From the NCBI GenBank assembly GCA_031283155.1, contig JAITCI010000049.1:1-44936 (forward strand): 44,936 nucleotides of DNA, read 5' to 3'. A program made the position numbers and the translations under genes. The notes beneath the pieces were generated by a model. The model did not search any database and was not told the DNA's origin. It was given only the letters and a program-made list of their open reading frames with translations. Shown here piece by piece: positions 9,446 to 17,934 of the stretch; position 1 is the first letter of the stretch; every line of letters begins with the position of its first letter. This stretch comes from Spirochaetota bacterium (GTDB lineage: Bacteria; Spirochaetota; JAGLSM01; JAKPMW01).

Positions 9446-9886
9446 ATGAAAACGCTTGTCATTTTTTATTCATACACAGGTACCGCAAAGCGCATCGCGC
9501 TCAATTACGCTGTCCAGAATGCAGCCGAAACGCTTGAGATCCTTGACGTGAAGCGGCCGGGCGTCCTGAAGGCATATACCAGCGGATGTGTGGCGGCCAT
9601 GCAGGGCAAACCCTGGGCGATCAGGCCGCTTGCGGTCAATCCCGGGGCATATAATCGGCTTGTGCTATTTGTTCCTGTATGGGCAAATAATCTCCCGCCT
9701 GCGGTAAACGCCCTGCTTGCGCTCCTGCCGGGCGGCAAAAAAATTGAAGTCAAAGCCGTATCCGGCAGCGGCCGGAGCGGGCAAAAATGCAAAGAGCGTC
9801 TCGGGAGTCTGCTCCAGGCGAAGGGCTGCACCCTCGAGAGCTATACGGATCTGAAACAGAGCGACGCGCTTCGGGAACTGCAATAA
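9446..9886 (+). CDS. Flavodoxin-like FMN protein
   Basis: 146 aa starting MKTLVIFYSYTGTAKRIA, a flavodoxin-type beta strand plus phosphate-binding loop (SYTGTAKRIA replaces the usual T-x-T-G-N-T). A central VLFVPVWANNLPPAVNALL segment matches the second FMN loop region of flavodoxin-fold NAD(P)H-quinone reductase or flavodoxin-like proteins. The start has a strong AAGGAGG about 9 bases upstream. It probably carries electrons or reduces quinones in the cytoplasm; the exact partner is unknown. It ends 3 bases before the convergent peptidase gene. Confidence 0.75.
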   Translation: MKTLVIFYSYTGTAKRIALNYAVQNAAETLEILDVKRPGVLKAYTSGCVAAMQGKPWAIRPLAVNPGAYNRLVLFVPVWANNLPPAVNALLALLPGGKKIEVKAVSGSGRSGQKCKERLGSLLQAKGCTLESYTDLKQSDALRELQ

Positions 9887-9889
9887 CGC

Positions 9890-11014
9890 TCAGGATTTAA
9901 TCAGGGCGATCTTCCCGCACAATATGGAAACAAGGAGCGCGCTCATTTTTTCCATCTCTGAGATGAGCACATATTCCTCATTGGTGTGGACAGCGTGCAT
10001 CCCGCAGGCGAGATTCAGGCAGGAGACGCCGCGCGCGCTGATGATATTCGCGTCGGAGCCGCCTCCCGTCACAAACGCGGAAAAGGGGAGGCCGCAGGCC
10101 TCCGCCGCCGCGCGCACAACCGCGATCAATGGATGATCGGGCGCGACGGAAAAGCCGTCATACTCCGGCGTTACGGTCAGAATATTTTTGGTTTTGAATT
10201 TTTCTTCCGATATCCGGCAGGCCTCCAGAAGGCGCGCGCAGTGTTCGTCCAGCAGCTTTTTGTCGTGGCTCCGTATCTCGCCGGTAAGGACTACATGGTC
10301 GGGTACGATATTATTGGCGCCCCCGCCTTTGACCGAACCGAAATTCGCGACCGAATGTGCATCGAGGCGGCCAGTCGGAAAATCATGGATCACCTGCGCC
10401 TGTGCCGCAATCGCGCTCGCGCCTTTTTCGGGCTCGATGCCGGCGTGAGCCTTCTTGCCACAAAATTCAATTACAAATTCGGTGTGATACGGCGAGGCGG
10501 TCGCCGTGCTGCCGATCTCTCCGCTCGAATCGAGCACGAGGCAATACGCCGCCTGTATCCGCGCCATGTCCAGATGCTTCGCGCCCACAAGGCCAACCTC
10601 CTCGGCGGAGGTCACGATCACCTCAATCCGCCCATGCGGGAGGTGGTTTTCGGTAATCACGGCGAGCGCCTCGATGATCTCGGCTATCGCCGCCTTATCG
10701 TCCCCGCCCAAAATGGTCGTGCCGTCGGACGAGAGGCGATCCCCATCGCGGATCACCCGTACCTGCGCGCAGGGTTCCACGGTATCGGCGTGCGCGGCGA
10801 GGGCAAGCGCGGGCAGCGCCGGATCCGTCGCCGGAAGATACGCGATCAGATTTTTGCCCCGTCCATAATCCTGCAGTTCCGCCTCGCAGCCCAGCGCCTC
10901 CAATGCACTGCGGACATAGGCAAAGACTGCATCCTCGGCGAAGGAGGGGGAGGAGATGTGCGCGAGCGCCGTAAAGCAGTCCGCGAGACGTTCGCGATTG
11001 ATATTTGGTTTCAT
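9890..11014 (-). CDS. M20-family metallopeptidase (peptidase T-like)
   Basis: 374 aa with the full M20 zinc-peptidase signature: metal-binding His-Asp in LAAHADTVEP, bridging Asp in LGGDDKAAIAEI, catalytic Glu and metal-binding Glu in TSAEEVGLVGAKHLD, Asp in LVLDSSGEIG, and the distal His in GMHAVHTNEEY. A dimerisation domain lies in between (AHAGIEPEKGASAIAAQA). It resembles the PepT-like (YqjE-type) branch of aminotripeptidases more than dipeptidase PepV. Expected role: cytoplasmic peptide turnover. Transcribed opposite to tsaE, with a 336-base gap that could hold divergent promoters. Confidence 0.88.
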   Translation of the reverse strand: MKPNINRERLADCFTALAHISSPSFAEDAVFAYVRSALEALGCEAELQDYGRGKNLIAYLPATDPALPALALAAHADTVEPCAQVRVIRDGDRLSSDGTTILGGDDKAAIAEIIEALAVITENHLPHGRIEVIVTSAEEVGLVGAKHLDMARIQAAYCLVLDSSGEIGSTATASPYHTEFVIEFCGKKAHAGIEPEKGASAIAAQAQVIHDFPTGRLDAHSVANFGSVKGGGANNIVPDHVVLTGEIRSHDKKLLDEHCARLLEACRISEEKFKTKNILTVTPEYDGFSVAPDHPLIAVVRAAAEACGLPFSAFVTGGGSDANIISARGVSCLNLACGMHAVHTNEEYVLISEMEKMSALLVSILCGKIALIKS

Positions 11015-11350
11015 GGTTTCGGGACTCCGTCTCTCCGTTCATTGCGCCGGAGAATACGCGTATATTTATCAGGGAAAATATAGCAAGCGCTGTGTTTGAT
11101 ATGACTGCGAATGAGAAGCGCATTGAGCGCCGTTTGCAGGATGCAAGCGCTGTGTTGTATATGGGCGCGGATCTGATGGGTCGTAAGCGCGCGTTCGGGA
11201 CGGCACACCAAGCGCGCCCCTGTACTGCGACAGGATGTTGTGTCCCGCGCGAAGCGTACACGGTAAGCTGCTTCCGAAGTAGGAGTACGTGCTTCGGAAA
11301 AGGATGTCGCACGTATACCCATTCGGGCACAAGCGCGCGAAAGAGGAACT
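11015..11350. repeat. Intergenic region with a 60-base imperfect direct repeat and an AAGCGC cluster
   Basis: Between the divergent peptidase and tsaE genes. Two imperfect copies begin with GCAAGCGCTGTGTT at 11083 and at 11143, a 60-base period. The hexamer AAGCGC recurs several more times up to base 11340. A hairpin with arms TTCCGAAG (11272-11279) and CTTCGGAA (11292-11299) follows. Both strands are open over part of the region but composition and lack of ribosome-binding sites argue against a gene. Confidence 0.5.
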
Positions 11351-11773
11351 ATGCCGCAGCAAGAGATCATACTGTGCGATGAAACGGGATACCCCGGGGT
11401 GTTCGCGCGCTATGCGCATTTTTTCGCGCCGGGGCGGATCATCTTTCTGCGCGGCGATCTCGGCGCGGGGAAGACCACCTTTGTGCGCGCGGTCTGTACC
11501 GAACTGGCGGTCGAGGATCTGGTATCGAGTCCCAGCTTCGCTATCCTCAATGTGTACCATACCCCGGATTTCCGGATTGCGCATTTTGATCTCTTCCGGC
11601 TCAGCGCGGCGCATCAGTTGGACGAAATAGGCGCGCTTGATTTTCTCGACGCCCTCGTGTTTGTGGAATGGCCTGAGAACTGCGCCGGGTTTTTCCCGGA
11701 TCCGGATCTGGAGATCGCTTTTGAATTTGCGCGGCAGGATGGGCGGCGTCTTTGTCTGCGGGAGGGTAAATAA
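11351..11773 (+). CDS. tsaE: tRNA threonylcarbamoyladenosine biosynthesis ATPase TsaE
   Basis: 140 aa with the P-loop GDLGAGKTTFVRAV (about residue 35) and the family motifs SPSFAILNVYH, HFDLFRL and VEWPEN. TsaE is the ATPase that works with TsaB and TsaD in making the t6A modification at position 37 of ANN-decoding tRNAs. Its stop codon shares bases with the tsaB start (TAATG), so the two are translationally coupled. Length is normal for the family. A weak GAGG precedes the ATG. Confidence 0.93.
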   Translation: MPQQEIILCDETGYPGVFARYAHFFAPGRIIFLRGDLGAGKTTFVRAVCTELAVEDLVSSPSFAILNVYHTPDFRIAHFDLFRLSAAHQLDEIGALDFLDALVFVEWPENCAGFFPDPDLEIAFEFARQDGRRLCLREGK

Positions 11774-12462
11774 TGCGCATCCTGGCAGCCGATACCTCCT
11801 CCCGCCGGATCAGCCTCGCGCTCTTTCAGGGCGGCGAGATAATTGAAATAAGCCAAAGCATGGAGAGTCCTTCCGCCGCGCGCTTTTTTGTGCTGCAGGA
11901 CGCGCTTCTTGCGGCGGCAAAAATTCAGTTGGACGCGCTGGATTGCCTCGCGCTGGGTTCTGGTCCCGGCTCCTTTACCGGTCTTCGGGTTTCCTTTGCC
12001 GCCTTTCGCTGCCTGGCCTGGGCGCGCGCGATCCCCCTGTACCCCGTATGCAGTCTGGAGGCGATGGCGTATCCGTACCGCAGCCTCGACGCCCCGCTTA
12101 TCGTCCGCGTACCCGCGCGCCGGGGGCAGGTGTACCAATACGTAAGCCATCGCGGGCAAGTGCTCCAGGAACTCGCGCTCCTTCCGTGCGCGGAGGCAAG
12201 CGCGCGCTCTCTCTCTCTTCCCGAGCCGCGCTTTTTACTGAGCCCGGCGGACGATGAGGATACGGAATGTGTGCGCCTCTTTGGCTATCCCGACGCCGCG
12301 AGTATCGCGGCGCTCGCGGCCGACAGGACGGATCCGCCGCCCAAACTGGAGGACGTCCTCCCGCTTTACCTCCGCCCCAGCGACGCCGAGATGAGTCTCT
12401 CGCGCCCCGCAAAACCATTGAACGAAACACCTTGCTCCGGCGGAAGTGCTCGGATACTCTAA
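11773..12462 (+). CDS. tsaB: tRNA threonylcarbamoyladenosine biosynthesis protein TsaB
   Basis: 229 aa starting MRILAADTSSRRISLALF, the ASKHA phosphate-1 strand, followed by the diagnostic LGSGPGSFTGLRVSFAAFRCLAW. TsaB is the ASKHA-fold scaffold that dimerises with TsaD in t6A synthesis. The C-terminal half is poorly conserved, as usual, but retains an LPLYLRPSDAE motif like that found near the TsaB C-terminus. Coupled to tsaE by TAATG; ptsI starts 4 bases after its stop, so the three form one operon. Confidence 0.92.
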   Translation: MRILAADTSSRRISLALFQGGEIIEISQSMESPSAARFFVLQDALLAAAKIQLDALDCLALGSGPGSFTGLRVSFAAFRCLAWARAIPLYPVCSLEAMAYPYRSLDAPLIVRVPARRGQVYQYVSHRGQVLQELALLPCAEASARSLSLPEPRFLLSPADDEDTECVRLFGYPDAASIAALAADRTDPPPKLEDVLPLYLRPSDAEMSLSRPAKPLNETPCSGGSARIL

Positions 12463-12466
12463 GGCT

Positions 12467-14242
12467 ATGGCGACTGCAAAAAAGAAGGAACGCATCCTTG
12501 ATCTGGGCGACGCGATCATCGCCTCGCCGGGCATAGCGATTGGCACATCCGTTATCTTTTCGGACGATATCCATTATACGCCCGAATATACCATCATGCG
12601 CAGCCAGATCGATGATGAACTCATGCGCCTGAACGCGGCCATCGAAAAGGCGCGCCAGGATCTCATCGGCAGGCAGGAAGATCTTTCCAAACATTTCGGT
12701 AAGTCGGTGGAACTGCTTGACCCGATGCTCAAGATGCTCAGCGATCCCGCCCTGCACCGCGATATCCGCGCGCTCATGGAAAAGCGTTTGACCAATATCG
12801 AGGTCATTTTTGCGCAGGTTATTGATTCCTGGGTGGATAAATTTGTCACCTCGGGGGATCGCTATTTCCGCGAGCGCTCCGAGGATCTGAAGCATCTCAA
12901 AAACCAGGTTATGCTCATTTTGCTTGGGCGCACCGAAAACAATCTTCGCAACCTCTCGGAAGATACCGTTATCATTGCCAATACACTCTCCCCAACGCAA
13001 ACCGCCGCCATGGATATGCGGTACGTCAAGGGGATCGTCACCGAGATTGGCGGGAAAACCTCGCATAGCGCGATCCTCGCGCGCGCGCTGGAGATTCCCA
13101 CCATCGTAAGCGCGGATGATATCACGCGCGTGGTTCCGTCGGGTGTGCCGGTCATTCTGGACGCGATCCACGGGCGGCTTATCGTGCATCCGAGCGCGGC
13201 CAATCTCAAGGAATATAAAACCGCGCGCAGCGTACACAGACGCTTTATCAACAAACTGCGCTCGATAGACGATCTGCCGGCGCTCACAAAAGACAAAACC
13301 AAAGTGATCGTGTCCTCAAATATCGGCATAGTTGAGGAAATGGACGCCGCCTCGGCCAGCGGCATAGACGGGATTGGGCTTTTTCGCAGCGAATTTTTAT
13401 TTGTTGAACGCGAGGAGTTCGCGAACGAAGAGGAGCAGTACGGGATTTACTGCGCGATTCTCCAGAAAATGGGCAAACTTCCGGTGGTTATCCGCACCAT
13501 CGATTTTGGCAGCGATAAGCCTTCCCCGGAGCACCGCCATTATTTTGAGGCCAATCCCGCGCTGGGCTGGCGTTCGATTCGCTTTTGCCTGAGTATGCCC
13601 GAGATTTTCAAGACGCAATTACGGGCGCTCTACCGCGCATCTGTGCATGGGAATCTCGAGATTATGATCCCGATGATATCGAGTGTTGAAGAACTCACGA
13701 TGACCAGGCGCATCATTGACGGGGTGAAGCGCGATCTTGCCCGCGAGGGGTATGCCTTTCGCGACGACGTTCCGTTCGGGGTTATGATTGAGCTTCCGGT
13801 CGCGGTACTCATGGCGGATGAACTCGCGCGGCATTGTCAGTTTTTCAGCATCGGCACGAACGATCTTGTACAATATGCGCTCGGGGTGGATCGCGCCAAT
13901 CGCAAGGTCGCGCATCTCTATAAGCACAGCCATCCCGCTATCCTCAAATTCATCAGCATGACAATCGAGGCGGCCGCCAGGCGCGGGATACCGGTCAGTA
14001 TGTGCGGGGAAATGGCCAGCGACGCTCTGTTTACCGAATTGCTGCTGGGTATGGGGCTTCGCCATTTCAGCATGAGTACGGGCTATATGCGCAGCGTAAA
14101 AAAGATCATCCGCTCCACAACCATCAGCGAGTGCGAGCAGATCGCCGCCAAGGTACTCTCGCTTACCCAAACCACTCAGGTCGACGCTTTTCTCCTGAAC
14201 CGCGTCCGCGAGCAATACCCCGACAGCTTTGATAAGTTGTAG
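12467..14242 (+). CDS. ptsI: Phosphoenolpyruvate-protein phosphotransferase (PTS enzyme I)
   Basis: 591 aa, a normal length for enzyme I. It transfers phosphate from PEP to HPr. The N-terminal helical HPr-binding domain is followed by the phosphohistidine domain with GGKTSHSAILARALEIPTIV (active His about residue 200), and the C-terminal PEP-binding TIM barrel with GIGLFRSEFLF, FGVMIELP, FSIGTNDLVQYALGVDR and the catalytic Cys in SMCGEMASD (about 512). ATG 12467 is chosen with TAAGG just ahead; GTG 12446 would add seven residues overlapping tsaB. No EII or HPr gene is adjacent. In treponemes PTS components can serve regulation instead of sugar uptake; that is family knowledge, not shown here. 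Confidence 0.95.
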   Translation: MATAKKKERILDLGDAIIASPGIAIGTSVIFSDDIHYTPEYTIMRSQIDDELMRLNAAIEKARQDLIGRQEDLSKHFGKSVELLDPMLKMLSDPALHRDIRALMEKRLTNIEVIFAQVIDSWVDKFVTSGDRYFRERSEDLKHLKNQVMLILLGRTENNLRNLSEDTVIIANTLSPTQTAAMDMRYVKGIVTEIGGKTSHSAILARALEIPTIVSADDITRVVPSGVPVILDAIHGRLIVHPSAANLKEYKTARSVHRRFINKLRSIDDLPALTKDKTKVIVSSNIGIVEEMDAASASGIDGIGLFRSEFLFVEREEFANEEEQYGIYCAILQKMGKLPVVIRTIDFGSDKPSPEHRHYFEANPALGWRSIRFCLSMPEIFKTQLRALYRASVHGNLEIMIPMISSVEELTMTRRIIDGVKRDLAREGYAFRDDVPFGVMIELPVAVLMADELARHCQFFSIGTNDLVQYALGVDRANRKVAHLYKHSHPAILKFISMTIEAAARRGIPVSMCGEMASDALFTELLLGMGLRHFSMSTGYMRSVKKIIRSTTISECEQIAAKVLSLTQTTQVDAFLLNRVREQYPDSFDKL

Positions 14243-14247
14243 AGCGC

Positions 14248-15096
14248 CTATTTTTGGAACGAGTTGCAGAGTACAACCACACGGCAGCGCTTCAGTTGGG
14301 TACGGGTGACGGACGAGGCGAGGATGTGATCGCTGTCGGCGTCAAAGAGGACAAGATCGCCCGCGCCCATCGTGTCCTTCGCGACGACCAGAAAGAACCG
14401 CGTCCCCGCGCGCATCACAACCCGGGGATCAGTGGGATCGCTCAGGAAGAGTATATGCCCATCCTGCACGTATATGGTACGGTCGGTATAGGCGATGCTG
14501 TACACCAGGTCGCCGCTTGCGTTCAGTATACGTGTGCCGAGCGCAGGCTGGAAGGGCAGATGCCGCGCGTCCACAATGATTCCGGAGTGATGAAATACCG
14601 CGCGCGTTTGTCCCCTGGGCGGCGGCGGGAGCGCATAGATTGGGAAATGATTCGAGAACATGGATAAAAAACCAAATTGGCCAAGCAAGCTGATCTCGAG
14701 CCCCATCTCCGCTCTGCCGTTTTGGCTGTGAAAGGGAAGGGAGGTTGTGGCCAATTCAGGGATGAAATTCTGGATGCTGCGCGAAAAATCGTCCGAATCC
14801 ATCAGATCGCGTACGCGCACTCCTCCGTCTACCGGAAGCGCGAGCAGGGTTGTATACAGATCCGCAAGCGCCCGCGTTTTGGCCAGCGACGCAATGGAGA
14901 TGCGCTTTTCGGCAGCGTCCTGTTCCAATGGCTGCCAGGGGATGGAGACCTGCGCGCGCAGGCTTAAACTTGTCCAGTTGATCATGCTTTGGGCGCTCTG
15001 TTCCAGGACGTCGCCCGAAGCGCTGAACAGGGCGGAACCCCCGAGCAATACCGCGAGAATGCTTCCCGCGAAAATCTGTTTTTGAATAGATCGCAC
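14248..15096 (-). CDS. Exported protein of unknown function with C-terminal LPP20/FlgT-like motif
   Basis: I prefer the GTG at 15096, which gives 282 aa beginning VRSIQKQIFAGSILAVLLGG, a signal peptide or membrane anchor. An upstream frame extension overlaps the biotin-carrier gene and is unlikely. The protein is probably periplasmic. Near residues 185-215, GIIVDARHLPFQP and GTRILNASGDLVYS resemble a motif seen in LPP20-like and FlgT-like envelope proteins, where a conserved IVDARGL...P..I.D..G..VY pattern occurs; I rate this as suggestive. It lies 28 bases after the biotin-carrier stop on the same strand and only 5 bases from the convergent ptsI stop. Confidence 0.6.
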   Translation of the reverse strand: MRSIQKQIFAGSILAVLLGGSALFSASGDVLEQSAQSMINWTSLSLRAQVSIPWQPLEQDAAEKRISIASLAKTRALADLYTTLLALPVDGGVRVRDLMDSDDFSRSIQNFIPELATTSLPFHSQNGRAEMGLEISLLGQFGFLSMFSNHFPIYALPPPPRGQTRAVFHHSGIIVDARHLPFQPALGTRILNASGDLVYSIAYTDRTIYVQDGHILFLSDPTDPRVVMRAGTRFFLVVAKDTMGAGDLVLFDADSDHILASSVTRTQLKRCRVVVLCNSFQK

Positions 15097-15124
15097 GCTT
15101 GTTCCCCGGCAGGATATGGGGGCT

Positions 15125-15646
15125 TTATTCAATCCAGAATAACTCTTGCCCCTCTCTGACTGATTCGGCGTTTTGGGCAAGAACCTTGACTATGCGCCCC
15201 GATGTTTCTGCGAGAAGTTCGTTATAAATTTTCATGGCCTCTATCAGGCAGAGCACGGTGTCCGGCGTAACCACAGTGCCTACGCCGGCAAACGGCGGGG
15301 ATTCGGGCGAGGATGCGGAATAGAAGGTACCATTGAAGGGCGAAAGGATCTTGGTGACTTTGCCGGAAGCGGCGTCGGTATTTTGCCCGCCCTCGCCCGG
15401 CACCGCAAGAGGAGCGGGTTTGTCGGTCTGCGGCACGGCAGCGATATGCGGTTCGGTCTGCGGCGCGCGGTGTTTGCGAAACAGGACGCGCGTACCCTTT
15501 TCATCTATCGAGAGTTCTTCAAGGTGGTTTTTTTCAAAAAACTCGGCATAATACTGAAATTCGCCCGACGCGACGTTAAAAATCGAGCGCGGATCCTTTT
15601 CGCCCGCGTTTTGCGCTTGCCGACGCGATCTCAGCTTGAAATTCAT
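15125..15646 (-). CDS. accB: Biotin carboxyl carrier protein
   Basis: 173 aa. The last ~75 residues form a biotinyl domain with the biotin-accepting lysine in LIEAMKIYNELLAETSG; the thumb-like segment and an acidic/proline-rich linker (around residues 65-95) precede it. The N-terminus (NVASGEFQYYAEFFEKNHLEELSIDEKGTRV) resembles the AccB N-terminal region that binds AccC. No carboxylase subunit lies in this window. An alternative is the carrier subunit of an oxaloacetate or methylmalonyl-CoA decarboxylase, but the MKIYNE rather than MKMxxx context and the N-terminal region favour AccB. The aminotransferase gene starts this minus-strand group and ends 9 bases before it. Confidence 0.82.
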   Translation of the reverse strand: MNFKLRSRRQAQNAGEKDPRSIFNVASGEFQYYAEFFEKNHLEELSIDEKGTRVLFRKHRAPQTEPHIAAVPQTDKPAPLAVPGEGGQNTDAASGKVTKILSPFNGTFYSASSPESPPFAGVGTVVTPDTVLCLIEAMKIYNELLAETSGRIVKVLAQNAESVREGQELFWIE

Positions 15647-15655
15647 GGACGCCCC

Positions 15656-16864
15656 TCAGCCAAGCCGACCCACGAAGCGCGCGATACGCGAAACCGCCTC
15701 GCGGATGTTATCCTCGGAGGTGGCATACGAAAGCCGGATATGGGCGTCGCTGTCAAAGGCGCTTCCGGGAACCGCAGCCACATTTTCTTTTTCGAGCAAT
15801 GCGGCGCAAAAGTCGAGGCTGTTTTTGACAGGGGTTTCGTCAATGGCTTTGCCGTAATGCGCGGATACGTTCGGAAACAGATAAAACGCACCGAGTGGTT
15901 TATAACAGGAAACACCCGGAATGGCGCACATTCCGGAAAATATCAGATCGCGGCGTTTGCTGAAGATATCGCGGCATCGCGGACACCAATCGCTCGTATC
16001 ATGCAGAGCCGTGATGGATGCTTCCTGACAAAAGGTGACGGCATTCGAAGTGGAATGGCTCTGGAGTACGTTCATGGCTTCGATGATATCCTTTGAGCCT
16101 GCGGCATAGCCGATGCGCCAGCCGGTCATGGAGTAACTTTTGGAGAGGCCATTCACAGTGATGGTGCGATCAAAAATATCCTTTCCGAGGGAAGCGATAG
16201 AGATGACTTCGGCGTTGTCGTAGGTAAGCTTTTCGTAGATCTCGTCGGAAATGACGAGAATATTGTGCCGCAGCGCGAAATCGGCGATCTCTTCGAGATT
16301 TTTGCGGGTATAGAGCGCGCCGGTGGGGTTCGAAGGCGAATTGATGAGAAGGGCGCGCGCTTTGGGGCTGTATGCCTTTTCGAGCGCATCGGCATGGAGA
16401 TAAAAGCCGTCCGCCTGATCGCAGGGAACCTCCACGGGGATGGCCTCGGCAAGGTGCGCCATCTCTTTATAGGAAACCCAGCCCGGAACCGGAACCAGAA
16501 CCTCATCCCCGGGGTTCAGGATCACCTGAAGGATGTTATACAGGGTGTGTTTTGCGCCATTGGCGACCGAGATCGCGGCCGCCGGATACTCCAGTCCATT
16601 TTCCTTTTTGAGTTTTTCGGCAATGGCCTGGCGCAGTTCCGGGGTTCCCGGCACAGCGGTGTATTTGGTTTTTCCGGCCTTCAACGCTGCATAGGCGCTC
16701 TCGATCAGAAAATCGGGGGTGTTAAAATCCGGCTCCCCGGCGGACATATCGATGACGTTTTTCCCGGCCTTGGCGAGTTCCTTCGCTTTGGCGGAGATGG
16801 AGAGCGTGGCCGATGGCGCGACAGACGCGACGCGGCGTGAAATATGAGGAACAAATGCGGGCAT
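15656..16864 (-). CDS. PLP-dependent class I/II aminotransferase (AspC-like)
   Basis: 402 aa, class I aminotransferase fold type I. Seen: N-terminal MSAGEPDFNTPDF, the substrate-side YTAVPGTPELRQAI, the conserved NSPSNPTGALYT, the SDEIYEKLTYD aspartate-tyrosine PLP pair, the Schiff-base lysine in NGLSKSYSMTGWRIGYAAG, and the C-terminal HIRLSYATSEDNI arginine that binds the substrate carboxylate. Best assignment is an aspartate/prephenate-type aminotransferase; substrate cannot be read from sequence. GGAG lies about 9 bases upstream of the ATG. Confidence 0.9.
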   Translation of the reverse strand: MPAFVPHISRRVASVAPSATLSISAKAKELAKAGKNVIDMSAGEPDFNTPDFLIESAYAALKAGKTKYTAVPGTPELRQAIAEKLKKENGLEYPAAAISVANGAKHTLYNILQVILNPGDEVLVPVPGWVSYKEMAHLAEAIPVEVPCDQADGFYLHADALEKAYSPKARALLINSPSNPTGALYTRKNLEEIADFALRHNILVISDEIYEKLTYDNAEVISIASLGKDIFDRTITVNGLSKSYSMTGWRIGYAAGSKDIIEAMNVLQSHSTSNAVTFCQEASITALHDTSDWCPRCRDIFSKRRDLIFSGMCAIPGVSCYKPLGAFYLFPNVSAHYGKAIDETPVKNSLDFCAALLEKENVAAVPGSAFDSDAHIRLSYATSEDNIREAVSRIARFVGRLG

Positions 16865-16929
16865 GATAAGGACTCCGATAGGTGGTTTGGGATATTCCTG
16901 AACAATATGCAGGTATGGCGGTTAAAAAA

Positions 16930-17109
16930 TCAGTTTTTACTATAGTAATGTTTGTTGAACTCTGCGCCGTATTTGGTTATCCATTCGCACGCCGCTTTGA
17001 GTTCCCCGATATCGTGACCCTGCTTTTCGCTCTCGATCCACTTGTAGCGCAAGATCTCATCGATCTGAGCCGTATTATACTTTCGCAGTTCATCTTCAGT
17101 CATACGCAT
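16930..17109 (-). CDS. Small conserved-looking protein, function unknown
   Basis: 59 aa rich in charged and aromatic residues (MTEDELRKYNTAQIDEIL, YKWIESEKQGHDIG, ACEWITKYGAEFNKHYY). The ATG at 17109 and the one two codons later are both possible; GGAGCGGGG stands directly upstream. Codon use fits the neighbours. The pattern W-I-E-S-E-K followed by W-I-x-K-Y-A suggests a small helical family I have seen in spirochaetes, without known function. Confidence 0.6.
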   Translation of the reverse strand: MRMTEDELRKYNTAQIDEILRYKWIESEKQGHDIGELKAACEWITKYGAEFNKHYYSKN

Positions 17110-17162
17110 CCCCGCTCCATGCCCTATACATCGGAATATCATCCTCAATCCCCCAGTAAAAA

Positions 17163-17178
17163 CCTATCATTGAATAGG
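17163..17178. terminator. Weak hairpin between two minus-strand genes
   Basis: Arms CCTAT (17163-17167) and ATAGG (17174-17178) with a 6-base loop, in the short gap after the lipoprotein gene. Weak stem; a terminator role is tentative. Confidence 0.25.
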
Positions 17179-17202
17179 GTGCAGTGTCAAATTTTAATCT
17201 TT

Positions 17203-17667
17203 TTAATCCGTGAGGAGCAGGATCTCGCCGCCCGGCGAGGCGATGACGTCTATGGCCCAGCCGCCATTTTCCTGGGTAACTCTGCAGCGCAGGCGCTTTC
17301 CGGAGGGGAGTTCCAATTCGAGATGTGATCCGGTTTGTGTAACGATTTCTACGGCGCGCTGGGTTTCTTTTCCGGTATTCTCAAACTCAAGCTGGAAGAG
17401 GTAATCGATGGAACCCGCTGTGCCGAGACCGCTGGTGATCGAGCGCTGCACCGCCGCCGCGCTTACTTCGGTATAGAGCGCCATGATCGCGCGGTGCTGG
17501 CGAAGGTGGATCGCGATGGAAAGGGTGTCCGCGAGTTCAGATATACTGGCGCGCTGAACAGGGATGCGCGTTTCCGTTTTGGTATTTGCGTTATCTCCGC
17601 CGCTTCCGCATACCGCAAGCAGGATACAGGCGAGAATTATCAAAATGCCTGAGATTTTCGTTCGCAT
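17203..17667 (-). CDS. Putative lipoprotein
   Basis: 154 aa from ATG 17667. A basic N-terminus (MRTKISG) leads into a hydrophobic segment and a lipobox-like LAVC followed by GSGGDN, so the mature protein would be lipid-anchored at Cys about residue 20. The rest is a small globular domain with no family I recognise. The longer frame upstream adds a very basic segment that would spoil the signal peptide. The GGAGAGG sits about 16 bases upstream, further than usual, so the start is uncertain. Confidence 0.6.
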   Translation of the reverse strand: MRTKISGILIILACILLAVCGSGGDNANTKTETRIPVQRASISELADTLSIAIHLRQHRAIMALYTEVSAAAVQRSITSGLGTAGSIDYLFQLEFENTGKETQRAVEIVTQTGSHLELELPSGKRLRCRVTQENGGWAIDVIASPGGEILLLTD

Positions 17668-17756
17668 ACGCTCAAATATACACCTCTCCGGCCTTTTGCG
17701 TTTATTTTCCGCGCGCTTGACTTTCATTTATGCCCCCGATAGTTTTGAGTTTGGAA

Positions 17757-17839
17757 GCCGGGATGGTGGAATGGTAGACACGCTAGCTTCAGGAGCTAGT
17801 GGCCGCAAGGCTGTGCAGGTTCAAGTCCTGTTCCCGGCA
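17757..17839 (+). tRNA. tRNA-Leu (anticodon CAG)
   Basis: The 83-base sequence folds as a class II tRNA: acceptor GCCGGGA pairs with TCCCGGC, the anticodon stem CTAGC/GCTAG closes a TTCAGGA loop giving anticodon CAG, a long variable arm GGCC-GCAA-GGCT identifies leucine, and the T-arm is GCAGG-TTCAAGT-CCTGT. CCA is not encoded. The integrase gene starts 135 bases downstream, so the 3' half is the probable attachment site of the element. Confidence 0.93.
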
Positions 17840-17840
17840 T
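17810..17840 (+). other. Probable left attachment site (attL) at the tRNA-Leu 3' end
   Basis: Tyrosine-integrase elements commonly recombine in the T-arm and acceptor part of a tRNA and rebuild it on insertion. Here the intact tRNA is followed straight away by the integrase. The matching attR copy is not in the window, so the exact core is unknown. Confidence 0.5.
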
Positions 17841-17934
17841 TATTCGGTCGTTTTTTCCCTTTTTCTTGCTTCAATAACTTTATATACTGCAATAAATTAC
17901 AAAATCTCTGATTTTTACAGTACCCAAAAACGCC

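Noticed and set aside
9986-11083. 365-codon open frame antisense to the M20 peptidase
   Set aside because: All peptidase motifs are on the other strand; the antisense product has no recognisable pattern.
12098-13237. 379-codon open frame antisense to tsaB/ptsI
   Set aside because: Shadow of GC-rich codon use; the sense proteins are unmistakable and no ribosome-binding site or family is seen.
15173-16096. 307-codon open frame antisense to the biotin carrier and aminotransferase
   Set aside because: Both sense genes have catalytic motifs; shadow.
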